Assembly: GCA_013373595.1 (NCBI GenBank)
Contig: JABXHO010000141.1
Span: 1 to 35,678, forward strand
Origin: Flavobacteriales bacterium
GTDB lineage: Bacteria > Bacteroidota > Bacteroidia > Flavobacteriales_D > Crocinitomicaceae
Length of the DNA: 35,678 bases
Reading direction: 5' to 3'
The translations under genes were made by a program, and so were the position numbers. How positions within the stretch are numbered: the stretch's first letter is position 1; every line of letters begins with the position of its first letter. The notes below the pieces were generated by a model. The model ran no database searches. It worked only from the letters and a program-made list of their open reading frames with translations, and was not told the origin of the DNA. This document shows, in pieces, positions 1 to 9,500 of this stretch.

Positions 1-29
1 GACCAAACACAGCTTTGTGTCTTGACGCA

Positions 30-168
30 GTCAAGCCTGAGTCTTTGTGGTAAAAATAAACCACATAGTGACATAGTTTAAATTGCACCTCGAGGACAAA
101 GAATAACATAAACGAAGCTCCGTCAAGCCAAAGCCCTTGTGGTGAAAATAAACCACGAAGTCACAAGG
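30..168. repeat. Diverged intergenic direct repeat, two copies with internal hairpins
   Basis: Two copies of a roughly 47-bp sequence lie at 30-76 and 122-168, about 80% alike by eye. Each carries GTGGT and ACCAC arms around an A/T-rich loop (TTGTGGTAAAAATAAACCAC in the first copy). The text 'ctttgtggt' and 'aaccac.aagtcac' resembles a short intergenic repeat I recall from other Bacteroidota genomes; that link is memory, not a search. No open reading frame covers the copies. The rest of 1-319 holds a small GTGG/CCAC hairpin near 226-238, and I see no confident promoter for the kinase gene that follows. Confidence 0.6.
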
Positions 169-319
169 CACACAAGGCTTCTCATTGTTTGGATACACTT
201 ACTTCTCCAATAAAGGAGTTATGAATGTGGTAATTCCACCTGCCGTTCGAAACGTTAATCATTTGCTAACGTCCATGAATTCCAAGGTTTCAGTGGGAAG
301 GATTTTGTAATTTTAGCGC

Positions 320-1660
320 ATGAACAGACGAACGATCAACGCAGTAATCGTCCTTGGGATTTTATCCATCCTGAGCATTATGGTGATTCAAGGTGTTTGG
401 ATTCGAAAAACCATCTCTACGCAGGCGGCATCCCTCGAAATACAACAACAAGAAGACTCATTGAACTTTGTCCGGTTTACAGAGAATACTCACATCGCGT
501 TGAGCAATGTTCTGAAAGACATCGCACTACTCAGCTCAGACAGTTCAGACCTTTACGGAGCAGTTAAACAAATAGAACCAAACTATTTTTCTGTTGACAT
601 CAATGAAGAACTGCAACCGTATTATTTAGAAACCTTGTTGAAACGAGAATTTTACGCTCAGCAGGTTCGCTACGATTTTCAGTATGGGATTTACGATTGC
701 TTTACAGACTCCATTGTCTTTGGAAATCTCATCGAATATGTAGGAGACTCCACTTTTTCCTCCAAAGAAAGCACTTCCGAAGCCCCTCTTCCAGAAGCCA
801 TTTGGAGCAAAGACGGACATTATTTCACCGTTTATTTCCCTGACGTACAGGAAAACGGCGCTTTCACACAGTTATCAACTTCTTATTCGCCCTATTTTTA
901 CCTCATTTTTATTGTGGTAGTCATTCTGATCTTCTTCGGCTTTACCGTAAACGTGATTATGCGCCAAAAACGACTTTCTGAAGTGAAAACAGACTTCATC
1001 AACAACATGACGCACGAGCTGAAAACGCCCATTTCCACCATTGGATTATCAGCTGAAATGATCATGCGCAGCAACATCACGGATAAAGAAAAATTGCAAC
1101 AATACGCAGGAATTATTTTCAAAGAGAACAAACGCCTAGAGCATCAGGTGGAACGCGTATTGAACGTAGCCAAAATGGACAAAGACAAACTTTCTTTGAA
1201 AAAAGAACTGTTTGATGTTCATGAGCTACTAGATGAAGCACGGGATAACTTCGAGTTTAACCAAACCGAAAAAGGAGGTTCGATTCATTTGGAACTTGAA
1301 GCAACACAGTATGAAATCAATGCAGATCCCGTTCACCTTTCGAATGTTGTGTACAATTTGATGGACAATGCCGTGAAATACTGTGACCAAGCTCCAGATA
1401 TCACCATAAAAACACAATCTGACAAACGTTGGTTCCTGTTGGAAATTTCCGATAATGGAATTGGAATCAAGCGAGAAGACATTAAAATGATCTTCGATAA
1501 ATTCTACCGCGTTCCCACTGGAAACCGACATGACGTAAAAGGATTCGGATTAGGACTTTACTACGTAAAACTAATCATCGAAGAGCATGGAGGACAGATT
1601 AATGTGAAAAGTATTGTTGGAAAAGGAACCACATTCAGCATCAAATTACCGATTGATTAG
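320..1660 (+). CDS. Membrane sensor histidine kinase, orphan
   Basis: A 446-residue two-component sensor kinase of the inner membrane. One transmembrane helix lies at about residues 7-27, a periplasmic sensor region of some 160 residues follows, and a second helix lies near 193-213. The HisKA dimerisation domain carries the phosphoacceptor His232 in the motif MTHELKTPIS. The HATPase domain has an N box (NLMDNAVKY), a G1 box (DNGIGI) and a G2 box (GFGLGLYYVK). No HAMP domain is evident, and the sensor region matches no family I recognise. Bacteroidota kinases of this architecture usually sit beside an OmpR-type response regulator, but none follows here: the next gene is the cys operon, 186 bp on. 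The signal sensed is unknown. The ATG at 320 places the first helix correctly at the N terminus. Confidence 0.93.
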   Translation: MNRRTINAVIVLGILSILSIMVIQGVWIRKTISTQAASLEIQQQEDSLNFVRFTENTHIALSNVLKDIALLSSDSSDLYGAVKQIEPNYFSVDINEELQPYYLETLLKREFYAQQVRYDFQYGIYDCFTDSIVFGNLIEYVGDSTFSSKESTSEAPLPEAIWSKDGHYFTVYFPDVQENGAFTQLSTSYSPYFYLIFIVVVILIFFGFTVNVIMRQKRLSEVKTDFINNMTHELKTPISTIGLSAEMIMRSNITDKEKLQQYAGIIFKENKRLEHQVERVLNVAKMDKDKLSLKKELFDVHELLDEARDNFEFNQTEKGGSIHLELEATQYEINADPVHLSNVVYNLMDNAVKYCDQAPDITIKTQSDKRWFLLEISDNGIGIKREDIKMIFDKFYRVPTGNRHDVKGFGLGLYYVKLIIEEHGGQINVKSIVGKGTTFSIKLPID

Positions 1661-1758
1661 AACTTATTCAACGTCAGTATAAAGGATTAATAATCAAACA
1701 AAAAGACCTTTTAAAACCGTAAAAAAGCGGGCAAATCATCCTTACAATTAACGTAAAG

Positions 1759-1793
1759 TTTACTTCTTTTTAGAAAAAAAATACGTACAATTG
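1759..1793 (+). promoter_or_regulatory. Possible promoter of the cys operon
   Basis: TACAATTG at 1786-1793 is a one-mismatch match to the Bacteroidota -7 element TAnnTTTG and is followed by the often-seen GCA. The upstream element is poor: TTTA at 1759-1762 is 23 nt away, whereas 19-21 nt to a TTTG is usual. The site lies 53 bp upstream of the first ATG of the operon. Confidence 0.4.
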
Positions 1794-1846
1794 CACCATT
1801 AACATACTTATCAGGTAGGTTATTAGTATTTATAGAAGTATTCGTC

Positions 1847-2101
1847 ATGATTATTGATTCATTTTTTACGTCAAGAAGCCGACAAAAAGAGAAGGCCGCC
1901 CCTCCCGAAAAGTGGAAGCGCAGCTTACTCAAGACAATCAGTTGGCGTGCCATTGGTACGATTGACACCGTGTTGATTTCCTATTTCTTGACAGGAACCA
2001 TCGACGTGGCCCTATCTATTGGAGGAATTGAACTCATCACAAAAATGGCGCTTTACTTCGTACACGAACGATTGTGGAATCAAATTACATGGGGAAGATG
2101 A
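1847..2101 (+). CDS. DUF2061 family small membrane protein
   Basis: An 84-residue protein. The motif SLLKTISWRAIGTIDTVLIS followed by a second hydrophobic segment (GTIDVALSIGGIELITKMAL) and the ending YFVHERLWNQI is the DUF2061 signature: two short membrane helices and a conserved histidine-glutamate-arginine-tryptophan tail. The biochemical role of the family is unknown to me. DUF2061 genes are commonly found with sulfate-assimilation genes, and here the stop codon TGA (2099-2101) overlaps the ATG at 2098 of cysH, so the two are translationally coupled. A role in sulfate uptake or in anchoring the pathway at the membrane is only an inference. The N-terminal 25 residues are basic and probably cytoplasmic. 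Confidence 0.9.
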   Translation: MIIDSFFTSRSRQKEKAAPPEKWKRSLLKTISWRAIGTIDTVLISYFLTGTIDVALSIGGIELITKMALYFVHERLWNQITWGR

Positions 2102-2715
2102 TGAAAATAGACATCAATGAACTAAACGCACGATATAAAGACGAGTCACCAGAAAACATTATTCGATTCGCCTTATCGCTTGCAAAAAAACCAATATTAA
2201 CAACGAATTTTCGTCCGTATGAAGTCGCCATTTTGAAAGCTGTTTCTGACGTTCAACCCGCCATTGACGTGATTTGGTGCGATACCGGATATAATACTCC
2301 GAACACCTATCGTCACGCTGAAGAACTCATTAAGTTGTTGGGCTTGAATATTCATTTGTACATTCCGAAACAAACCGCAGCACACCGCGACATCACATTG
2401 GGGATTCCAAATGTTGACGATCCCAAACATGCCATATTCACCGAGCAAGTAAAGTTAGAACCCTTCGGGCGTGCCATGGCCGAACATCAACCCGACGTCT
2501 GGTTTACCAACCTTCGTCACGGACAAACTGCATTTCGAAACAGCATTGATATCTTCTCACAAGATGCGAAAGGTGTTTTAAAAGTAAGTCCGTTCTACCA
2601 TTGGTCTGATGAACAACTCGATGAATACCTCGCAACACACAAATTACCGAATGAATTCCACTACTTCGATCCAACCAAACAATTGGAGAATAGAGAATGT
2701 GGACTACATACATAA
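2098..2715 (+). CDS. cysH: Phosphoadenylylsulfate/adenylylsulfate reductase
   Basis: Assimilatory reductase that makes sulfite from PAPS or APS. The adenylyl-binding fold is visible (TTNFRPYEVAILKAV, then VIWCDTGYNTPNTY), and the protein ends in ECGLHT, which carries the catalytic cysteine at about residue 202. The two cysteine pairs that bind a [4Fe-4S] cluster in classical APS reductases are absent; only two cysteines exist in the whole protein. By the usual rule this predicts PAPS as substrate. The frame is open back to an ATG at 2074, but the ATG at 2098 overlaps the DUF2061 stop (ATGA) and follows GGGGAAG, so I chose it, giving 205 residues; 2101 is an equally close alternative. cysD starts 9 nt downstream. 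Confidence 0.92.
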   Translation: MMKIDINELNARYKDESPENIIRFALSLAKKPILTTNFRPYEVAILKAVSDVQPAIDVIWCDTGYNTPNTYRHAEELIKLLGLNIHLYIPKQTAAHRDITLGIPNVDDPKHAIFTEQVKLEPFGRAMAEHQPDVWFTNLRHGQTAFRNSIDIFSQDAKGVLKVSPFYHWSDEQLDEYLATHKLPNEFHYFDPTKQLENRECGLHT

Positions 2716-2724
2716 CAAAAGAAC

Positions 2725-3627
2725 ATGAACACGACAGCTAGTATCAACCCATTAGAAAACGAAGCTATCTATATCCTGCGCGAAGTGGTTGCGCAATTTG
2801 AACGTCCCGTATTGCTTTTTTCGGGAGGAAAAGACTCAATCACCCTGGTGAGATTGGCCCAAAAAGCGTTTTATCCCGGGAAGATTCCATTTCCGCTTCT
2901 TCATATCGATACGGGACACAACTTCCCAGAGACAATCGAATTTAGAGATCGATTGGTCAAAGAATTGGGACTTGAATTGATTGTTCGGAAAGTGCAACAA
3001 TCCATTGACGAAGGGAAAGTGATTGAGGAAACTGGTAAATACGCCAGCCGCAACATGCTTCAGACATCTACCCTACTCGATGCCATTGAAGAATTCAAAT
3101 TTGATGCCTGTATTGGTGGAGCCCGAAGAGACGAAGAGAAAGCCCGTGCCAAGGAGCGCATTTTTTCAGTTCGAGATGACTTTGGACAATGGGACGAAAA
3201 AAATCAACGCCCAGAATTGTTCGACATGCTCAATGGAGAGATCAATCTTGGACAAAACGTTCGCGTATTTCCCATCTCTAACTGGACCGAATTGGATGTT
3301 TGGTCGTATATCGAACAAGAAAACATTGAAATTCCATCCATTTATTTCGCGCACAAACGCAAAGTATTTCATCGCGATGGATTGATTTGGTCCTTTGATG
3401 ATGATATCGTTTATCGTGAAGAAGACGAAGTATGCGAAGAACTCACCGTTCGCTTCAGAACAGTTGGCGACATGAGCTGTACAGCGGCCGTGCTTTCCGA
3501 CGCGGGCGATATTGTGAGTGTGGTGCAAGAAATTCGCGAAGCCACCATTTCAGAACGCGGTGCTCGCATTGATGATAAACGATCCGAAGCGGCCATGGAA
3601 AAACGCAAGCAACAAGGCTATTTCTAA
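2725..3627 (+). CDS. cysD: Sulfate adenylyltransferase subunit 2
   Basis: Small catalytic subunit of ATP sulfurylase, which forms APS from sulfate and ATP with GTP hydrolysis by CysN. The 300-residue length is standard. The PP-loop SGGKDS lies at about residues 33-38, followed by the conserved LLHIDTGHNFPETIEFRD, the GGARRDEEKARAKER loop and the C-terminal SERGARIDDKRSEAAMEKRK stretch, all hallmarks of CysD. It lies 9 nt after cysH and 48 bp before cysN on the same strand, so it is part of the operon. No missing motif or frameshift is seen. Confidence 0.97.
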   Translation: MNTTASINPLENEAIYILREVVAQFERPVLLFSGGKDSITLVRLAQKAFYPGKIPFPLLHIDTGHNFPETIEFRDRLVKELGLELIVRKVQQSIDEGKVIEETGKYASRNMLQTSTLLDAIEEFKFDACIGGARRDEEKARAKERIFSVRDDFGQWDEKNQRPELFDMLNGEINLGQNVRVFPISNWTELDVWSYIEQENIEIPSIYFAHKRKVFHRDGLIWSFDDDIVYREEDEVCEELTVRFRTVGDMSCTAAVLSDAGDIVSVVQEIREATISERGARIDDKRSEAAMEKRKQQGYF

Positions 3628-3675
3628 GTAAGAATCAAAAAATAGTGAAGCCCAAAACGGCGACACAAACAAGCT

Positions 3676-4923
<1,248 letters not shown>

Positions 4924-4934
4924 ATAATTGGAGA

Positions 4935-5342
4935 TTAAACCAAGTCTGATAAATGCGTATTGTTGAAAATGGCAAGCGTATTGTCACGCACTTGAATCAT
5001 TAATTTGTGTACGCTGCACGATGCCTCATCGGGGCAATCGTCGCAGTGCTCGTAATATTTCAGACTCACGCAAGAAACCAATGCAATTGGACCTTCCAGA
5101 ATTCGCATTACTTGCGTCATTTTTGTTTCACTTGCTGGCTTTAACAAATAATAGCCTCCGCCCTTTCCTTTTTTGGAACCAAGAATTCCACTTTTGCGAA
5201 GTTGAACAAGGATACTTTCTAAATACTTGGGTGAAATATTTTCCATCTCGGCAATCACTCGCGTCTGCATTGGCGTATTATCTGTGGAGCGCGCTAGACA
5301 CGTGAGTGCTTTTATTCCATATTTGGTTCTCTTTGAGATCAT
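4935..5342 (-). CDS. Rrf2 family transcriptional regulator
   Basis: A 135-residue winged-helix regulator. The N terminus (MISKRTKYGIKALTCLAR) and the recognition region (VIAEMENISPKYLESILVQLRKSGILGSKKGKGGGY) are typical of Rrf2, the family of IscR, CymR and NsrR. The C-terminal half holds four cysteines in the pattern C-x8-C-x2-C-x5-C, compatible with an Fe-S cluster or with thiol sensing, but not identical to the three-cysteine pattern of IscR. Its position beside cysN and divergent from the DUF2480 gene suggests control of sulfur metabolism or Fe-S supply; that is inference. The intergenic region to 5470 probably carries its operator. Confidence 0.9.
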   Translation of the reverse strand: MISKRTKYGIKALTCLARSTDNTPMQTRVIAEMENISPKYLESILVQLRKSGILGSKKGKGGGYYLLKPASETKMTQVMRILEGPIALVSCVSLKYYEHCDDCPDEASCSVHKLMIQVRDNTLAIFNNTHLSDLV

Positions 5343-5469
5343 TTCACACTATCAATTGTTGTTCTTCGAGACAATTATACTGAATTAAGTGGTATTTCAA
5401 TGTAACTCAAGGCGCATAATAAACTCAATTGATCATTTCTTATTACCAGAAATAACTAATTTTATAACT
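5343..5469. promoter_or_regulatory. Divergent regulatory region between the Rrf2 and DUF2480 genes
   Basis: This 127-bp A/T-rich region separates two divergent starts. Read on the minus strand it contains TATAATTG about 18 nt after an ATTG, a weak match to the Bacteroidota promoter (TTTG-N19-TAnnTTTG) and well placed for the Rrf2 gene. I see no perfect palindrome that I could call an operator. Confidence 0.35.
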
Positions 5470-5973
5470 ATGGATGAAATTGTAAATCGCGTACAGCAAA
5501 GTGGATTAATTTCTATGGACCTCGCCGACTTTAAACCGACAAAAGCGTTGGTTGAGCTCGATATTTCTGAGCAATTGTGGCAAGGACTCGTTTTGAAAGA
5601 AAAAGACTTTCGCGCATGGGTAAAAGACACGGACTGGTCGGTTTATTCGAACAAAGCGGTTTATGTTCACTGTTCAGTCGATGCGATTATTCCAACTTGG
5701 GCGTACATGCTCGTAGGATCACGCTTGCAAGATCACGAAGCCGATTTTGTGATTGGGAGCAAAAAAGATTTGGAAAAACAATTGATCTTAGATCGAATTC
5801 AATCCGAGCCGCTCGACAACTATGTGGACGGAAGAATTATCATTAAAGGCTGTGCGGATATCGCAGATCCTGCATACGCAATGACGGAATTAGTTAAACA
5901 CCTTCAGCCCGTTGCGAAAAGCATTATGTATGGGGAACCATGCTCAACCGTTCCTGTCTATAAGCAGAAATAA
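5470..5973 (+). CDS. DUF2480 family protein
   Basis: A 167-residue protein starting MDEIVNRVQQSGLISMDL and containing TDWSVYSNKAVYVHCSVDAIIPTWAYMLV and a late KGCADIADPAYAMTELVKHL. This is the DUF2480 family, small cytosolic proteins found almost only in Bacteroidota; no function is established that I know of. The frame stays open to a GTG at 5389, but the family begins at the methionine encoded at 5470. The gene diverges from an Rrf2 regulator, and the protein has conserved cysteines (VHCSVD, KGCAD, GEPCS), so a link to Fe-S or sulfur metabolism is a reasonable guess only. Its last 50 bp overlap the 3' end of the convergent deacetylase gene. Confidence 0.85.
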   Translation: MDEIVNRVQQSGLISMDLADFKPTKALVELDISEQLWQGLVLKEKDFRAWVKDTDWSVYSNKAVYVHCSVDAIIPTWAYMLVGSRLQDHEADFVIGSKKDLEKQLILDRIQSEPLDNYVDGRIIIKGCADIADPAYAMTELVKHLQPVAKSIMYGEPCSTVPVYKQK

Positions 5974-6577
5974 CCGCAAAATTCAATCCCTTTTCTCGAA
6001 TTTTATGCACTAAAGCAGGTAAAAGCACTTTTATTCGCTCCTGGACCTTTACGTTATCGTGTACAACTAATACATCTCCTGCTTTGATTCGTTCCGCTTG
6101 ATCAAGCACTTTTTCAATGGGCACAGATGGATCGTAATCGTATGAAAGCCACGACCACATTACGATGGTATAATCGCGACTGATTTCCCGCCCGAAGTTC
6201 ATTGGAAGTCGTCCGTATGGAGGTCGAAACAAGGTGCTATTGATGTATTCCGACGCCTCTTCAATGGAACGCAAATACTCCTGCTTCGAGACCTTCGTTC
6301 CTTTCTCATGCTGCATCGTATGGTTTCCAATCGAGTGACCTTCATCTACCATTCGATTCATCAACTCAGGGTGAGACTTCGCATTCGCTCCAACACAGAA
6401 GAACGTTGCCTTTACATTTTCTTCCTGAAGGAAATCCAAGATCCAACTCGTCAGTTCTGAGGTTGGTCCATCGTCGAAGGTAAGAAATACTGAATTTGAA
6501 TCAGAAGAAAACCCCCATCTTCTCCGCGGGAAAAACCACGGAAAATAAATGGGGGTTCTAAATAATTTCACCTTCAC
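5924..6577 (-). CDS. Polysaccharide deacetylase (NodB domain)
   Basis: A carbohydrate esterase 4 type deacetylase of 217 residues, roughly one bare NodB domain. Motif 1 TFDDGPT carries the base and metal-binding aspartates, motif 2 GNHTMQH the two metal-binding histidines, motif 3 RPPYGR follows, and the late DVLVVHDN gives the final histidine. There is no clear signal peptide, though the first 20 residues (RTPIYFPWFFPRRRW) are amphipathic and aromatic. The start appears to be GTG; no in-frame ATG precedes the domain. It starts 4 nt after the DUF2723 stop, so the two form one operon and may act on the same envelope glycan. Its 3' end overlaps the DUF2480 gene tail-to-tail. Confidence 0.93.
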   Translation of the reverse strand: MKVKLFRTPIYFPWFFPRRRWGFSSDSNSVFLTFDDGPTSELTSWILDFLQEENVKATFFCVGANAKSHPELMNRMVDEGHSIGNHTMQHEKGTKVSKQEYLRSIEEASEYINSTLFRPPYGRLPMNFGREISRDYTIVMWSWLSYDYDPSVPIEKVLDQAERIKAGDVLVVHDNVKVQERIKVLLPALVHKIREKGLNFAVISAYRQERLSMVPHT

Positions 6578-6581
6578 AATT

Positions 6582-9500
6582 TTAGTTAGGCGACGTCGTA
6601 TCTTGTGCTGCTTGGGAAGCTCTCATCATGGCTTCCATCTCTTCCAAGGTCATTGTTGGTTCACCTGCACCAGGTTGAGGCATCATAGCCCCTTCTGGTA
6701 CCTTCATGTAACCAAATTCCATCGCCATTCCTTCCTTGTAATCTTCCAATGTGTTCAAGGTAGAAGTGTAGAATCCACCGTTTGTTGCACTGAGTCGCTC
6801 TCCATTCAGTTTAGCTCGCTCTCTCAACTCTCTGAACAATCTTGGGTACAATTTATTATTGATGTACTCCAATTTCTTACTTGTGCGAATCGCCAATTTC
6901 CCTTTCTCTTGTCCTGCATCCAACGCAGATGTATTCAAGATATAGTAGGCATGCATCGCTGCAAAGAAATCTTCTCTGTTATCCGGATCAGCAATAAAGC
7001 GAACATCACTTTGGTCAAAATAATCAATGATTGATTCCAATTGATCAGCAAGTGTTAATCCAAGCTTCTCTGCTGCCTCATTATCTCCTGCTCCGTAGAA
7101 CAATGTTACGTAGTTGTGAAGTTCACCATCGACATATCCTTTGAGTTTCACCTCTTGTCCAGATTCATCACGAATAACACGTCCGCTTGCATCCAATTGC
7201 TTGTAACCATCGCGAGGATCTCTACTCAAACTAGGCTCACCATAATCGATCACCACGTCCGCAGGCATCACCTCCAACGATTTCTTCAACAAAGAAATTG
7301 CTCGTTTCTTCTTTTCTGCTATTTCTTTCTCTGTCAATGCTGCTGCACCACCAAATCCACGTCCAGATTGATACACTTGTGCCATGTACTCTTCTGCAAG
7401 CGTGTAGAAATGCGCTCTGTATTGTTTCGTGTGGCGACGTGTGTAGTAATCCGTCAATACATCAGGATTTGCCATCTCACCGTAGGTGTAATTCTTCATA
7501 AGATTCTCGTACATCACATCTGCGTTTACTCGAGAATTTGGACGATCCAAAGGACTTAATTCGAACGCCATACCGTTTTGTTTAATGTATCCTCTTCGGT
7601 ACAATGCCAACGAAACGTCAGATCCACCAGGGGAAGAGAAGTACAATCCGCGCTTCCAATCGTTGTTGCCCATGATATCGAGCATCATCGCTTGCTCACG
7701 CGTTAGGTATTGCTTCGTAAAGTTGAAACGCAATTCCTTCACACATTCATCTTTCTGATCTTTCGTGATCACACCCGACTTCACAGCATTGTCAACGTTC
7801 ACTGGAAGAACGAATCCAGAACTTGGGAAGATACGTACGGTTTGTTGTCCATCGATATCAATCAAGTTCGCATCGTCGCGTGTAAATGCCATTGCATCGG
7901 CAAGGTTTGCGAAATCCCACGACTTTTCGAAGTTCAAGAGAAGATCTTGCATTCCTTGCGCTGCTTGTTGCGACATCTTCACCGCACCACCTTGAGAAGC
8001 CATCAAGACTTCCAAGCAAGCTTTGAAACGATTGTAGACGTCATCGGTCAAGTTCTCTTCATTGATCGGAGCACCAACAATCTCACGAATCTTATCCAAA
8101 CGTGCTTTTGTTCTAGGATCAGTTGATGAAACACTTGCCAAAATAGACTGTGCACCACGCGCAAACTGTGCCATCGCAGCTCTCACCTGTTCCTGACTAC
8201 CTGCTACTCTCAAATCAATCACCTTTTTCGTTAAATCAGGCGATGCACGTTGGAACAACTGCAATAAGTCGAAGAAATAAATTTGATCCGTATTTCCTGC
8301 ATACATCAAAATCTGATCTTCTGTAAACTTAATTGGTAATGGTTCCGACTCGTACGCTTTCATCTTCATTTGATCCGTGTACCAATCCGTTTGCATCAAC
8401 GAAAGGTTACACACACGAACGTCGGTTTTGAACCCTTCCACTTCTTGCATATACCACAATGGGAAGGTATCGTTATCACCGTTGGTGAAGATAATTCCGT
8501 TGTCTTCACATGATTTCAAATAGTTCATGGCCAAATCACGTGCTGATGTTTTCAAACTACGATCGTGATCGTCCCATCCTTGGAACGCCAAAATAAGTGG
8601 AACCGCTAATGTCAATAGAATCGCTGCACCCGCTCCGTGCTCATCTTTCTTGAGTACCTTTCTGAGCAACATCATTATTCCAATACCAACTGCAGAAATC
8701 ACCGCAATGATCAACCACGACATCGTGCGCACTAATTCTCCGCTTGATGCATCCAAAATGAGGAAGAGCACCAAACCGGCTCCTGCAATAATTCCCATTC
8801 GTGCCATTTCTTTTTTGCCGAAGGACTTGAATGCTTCGTAGAGTGCATACACCCCGACACCGATCCACATCGCAAAGAAGTAGAACGAACCTGCGTAAGC
8901 GTAATCACGCTCTCTTGGCTCGAATGGTTTTTGGTTCAAGTACACCACAATGGCGATTCCCGTAAATAAGAACGCCAAGAAGACTACAAATGCATCTTTC
9001 GGTGACTTGTAGAAGTGGAAAATCATTCCAATCAATCCTAAAATCAATGGTAAGAAGAAGAATGAATTATTGGATGGATTCTCTTTTGTGTAGAACGGAG
9101 CAGCATCTTGGCTCCCCAAACGTGCTTGATCTACCACATCGAAACCGGACTTCCAGTTTCCACGCATAGCGCTTCCGTGTCCTTGAATATCATTTTGACG
9201 TCCCGAGAAGTTCCACATGAAATAACGCCAGTACATCCAGCTGAATTGATAATTCATCATGTACGTCATGTTCTCACCGAAGCTTGGCAAGCGCATTCCA
9301 TCTTTTCCTATTTCTGTTCCTTTTTCTTCTGAAGGATCGTAACCCGACCATTTCTTATAGCCTGATACTTTACCATCACCCATGTTCCCCCAGTACATAC
9401 GTGGGAGGAATGTCGTTTGCGCGTAGGTTGCTACGGCATTTTCACGAATGTTCTCATTCGACATGTAATATTTTTCCGTCACTGTAGATCCAGAAACGCC

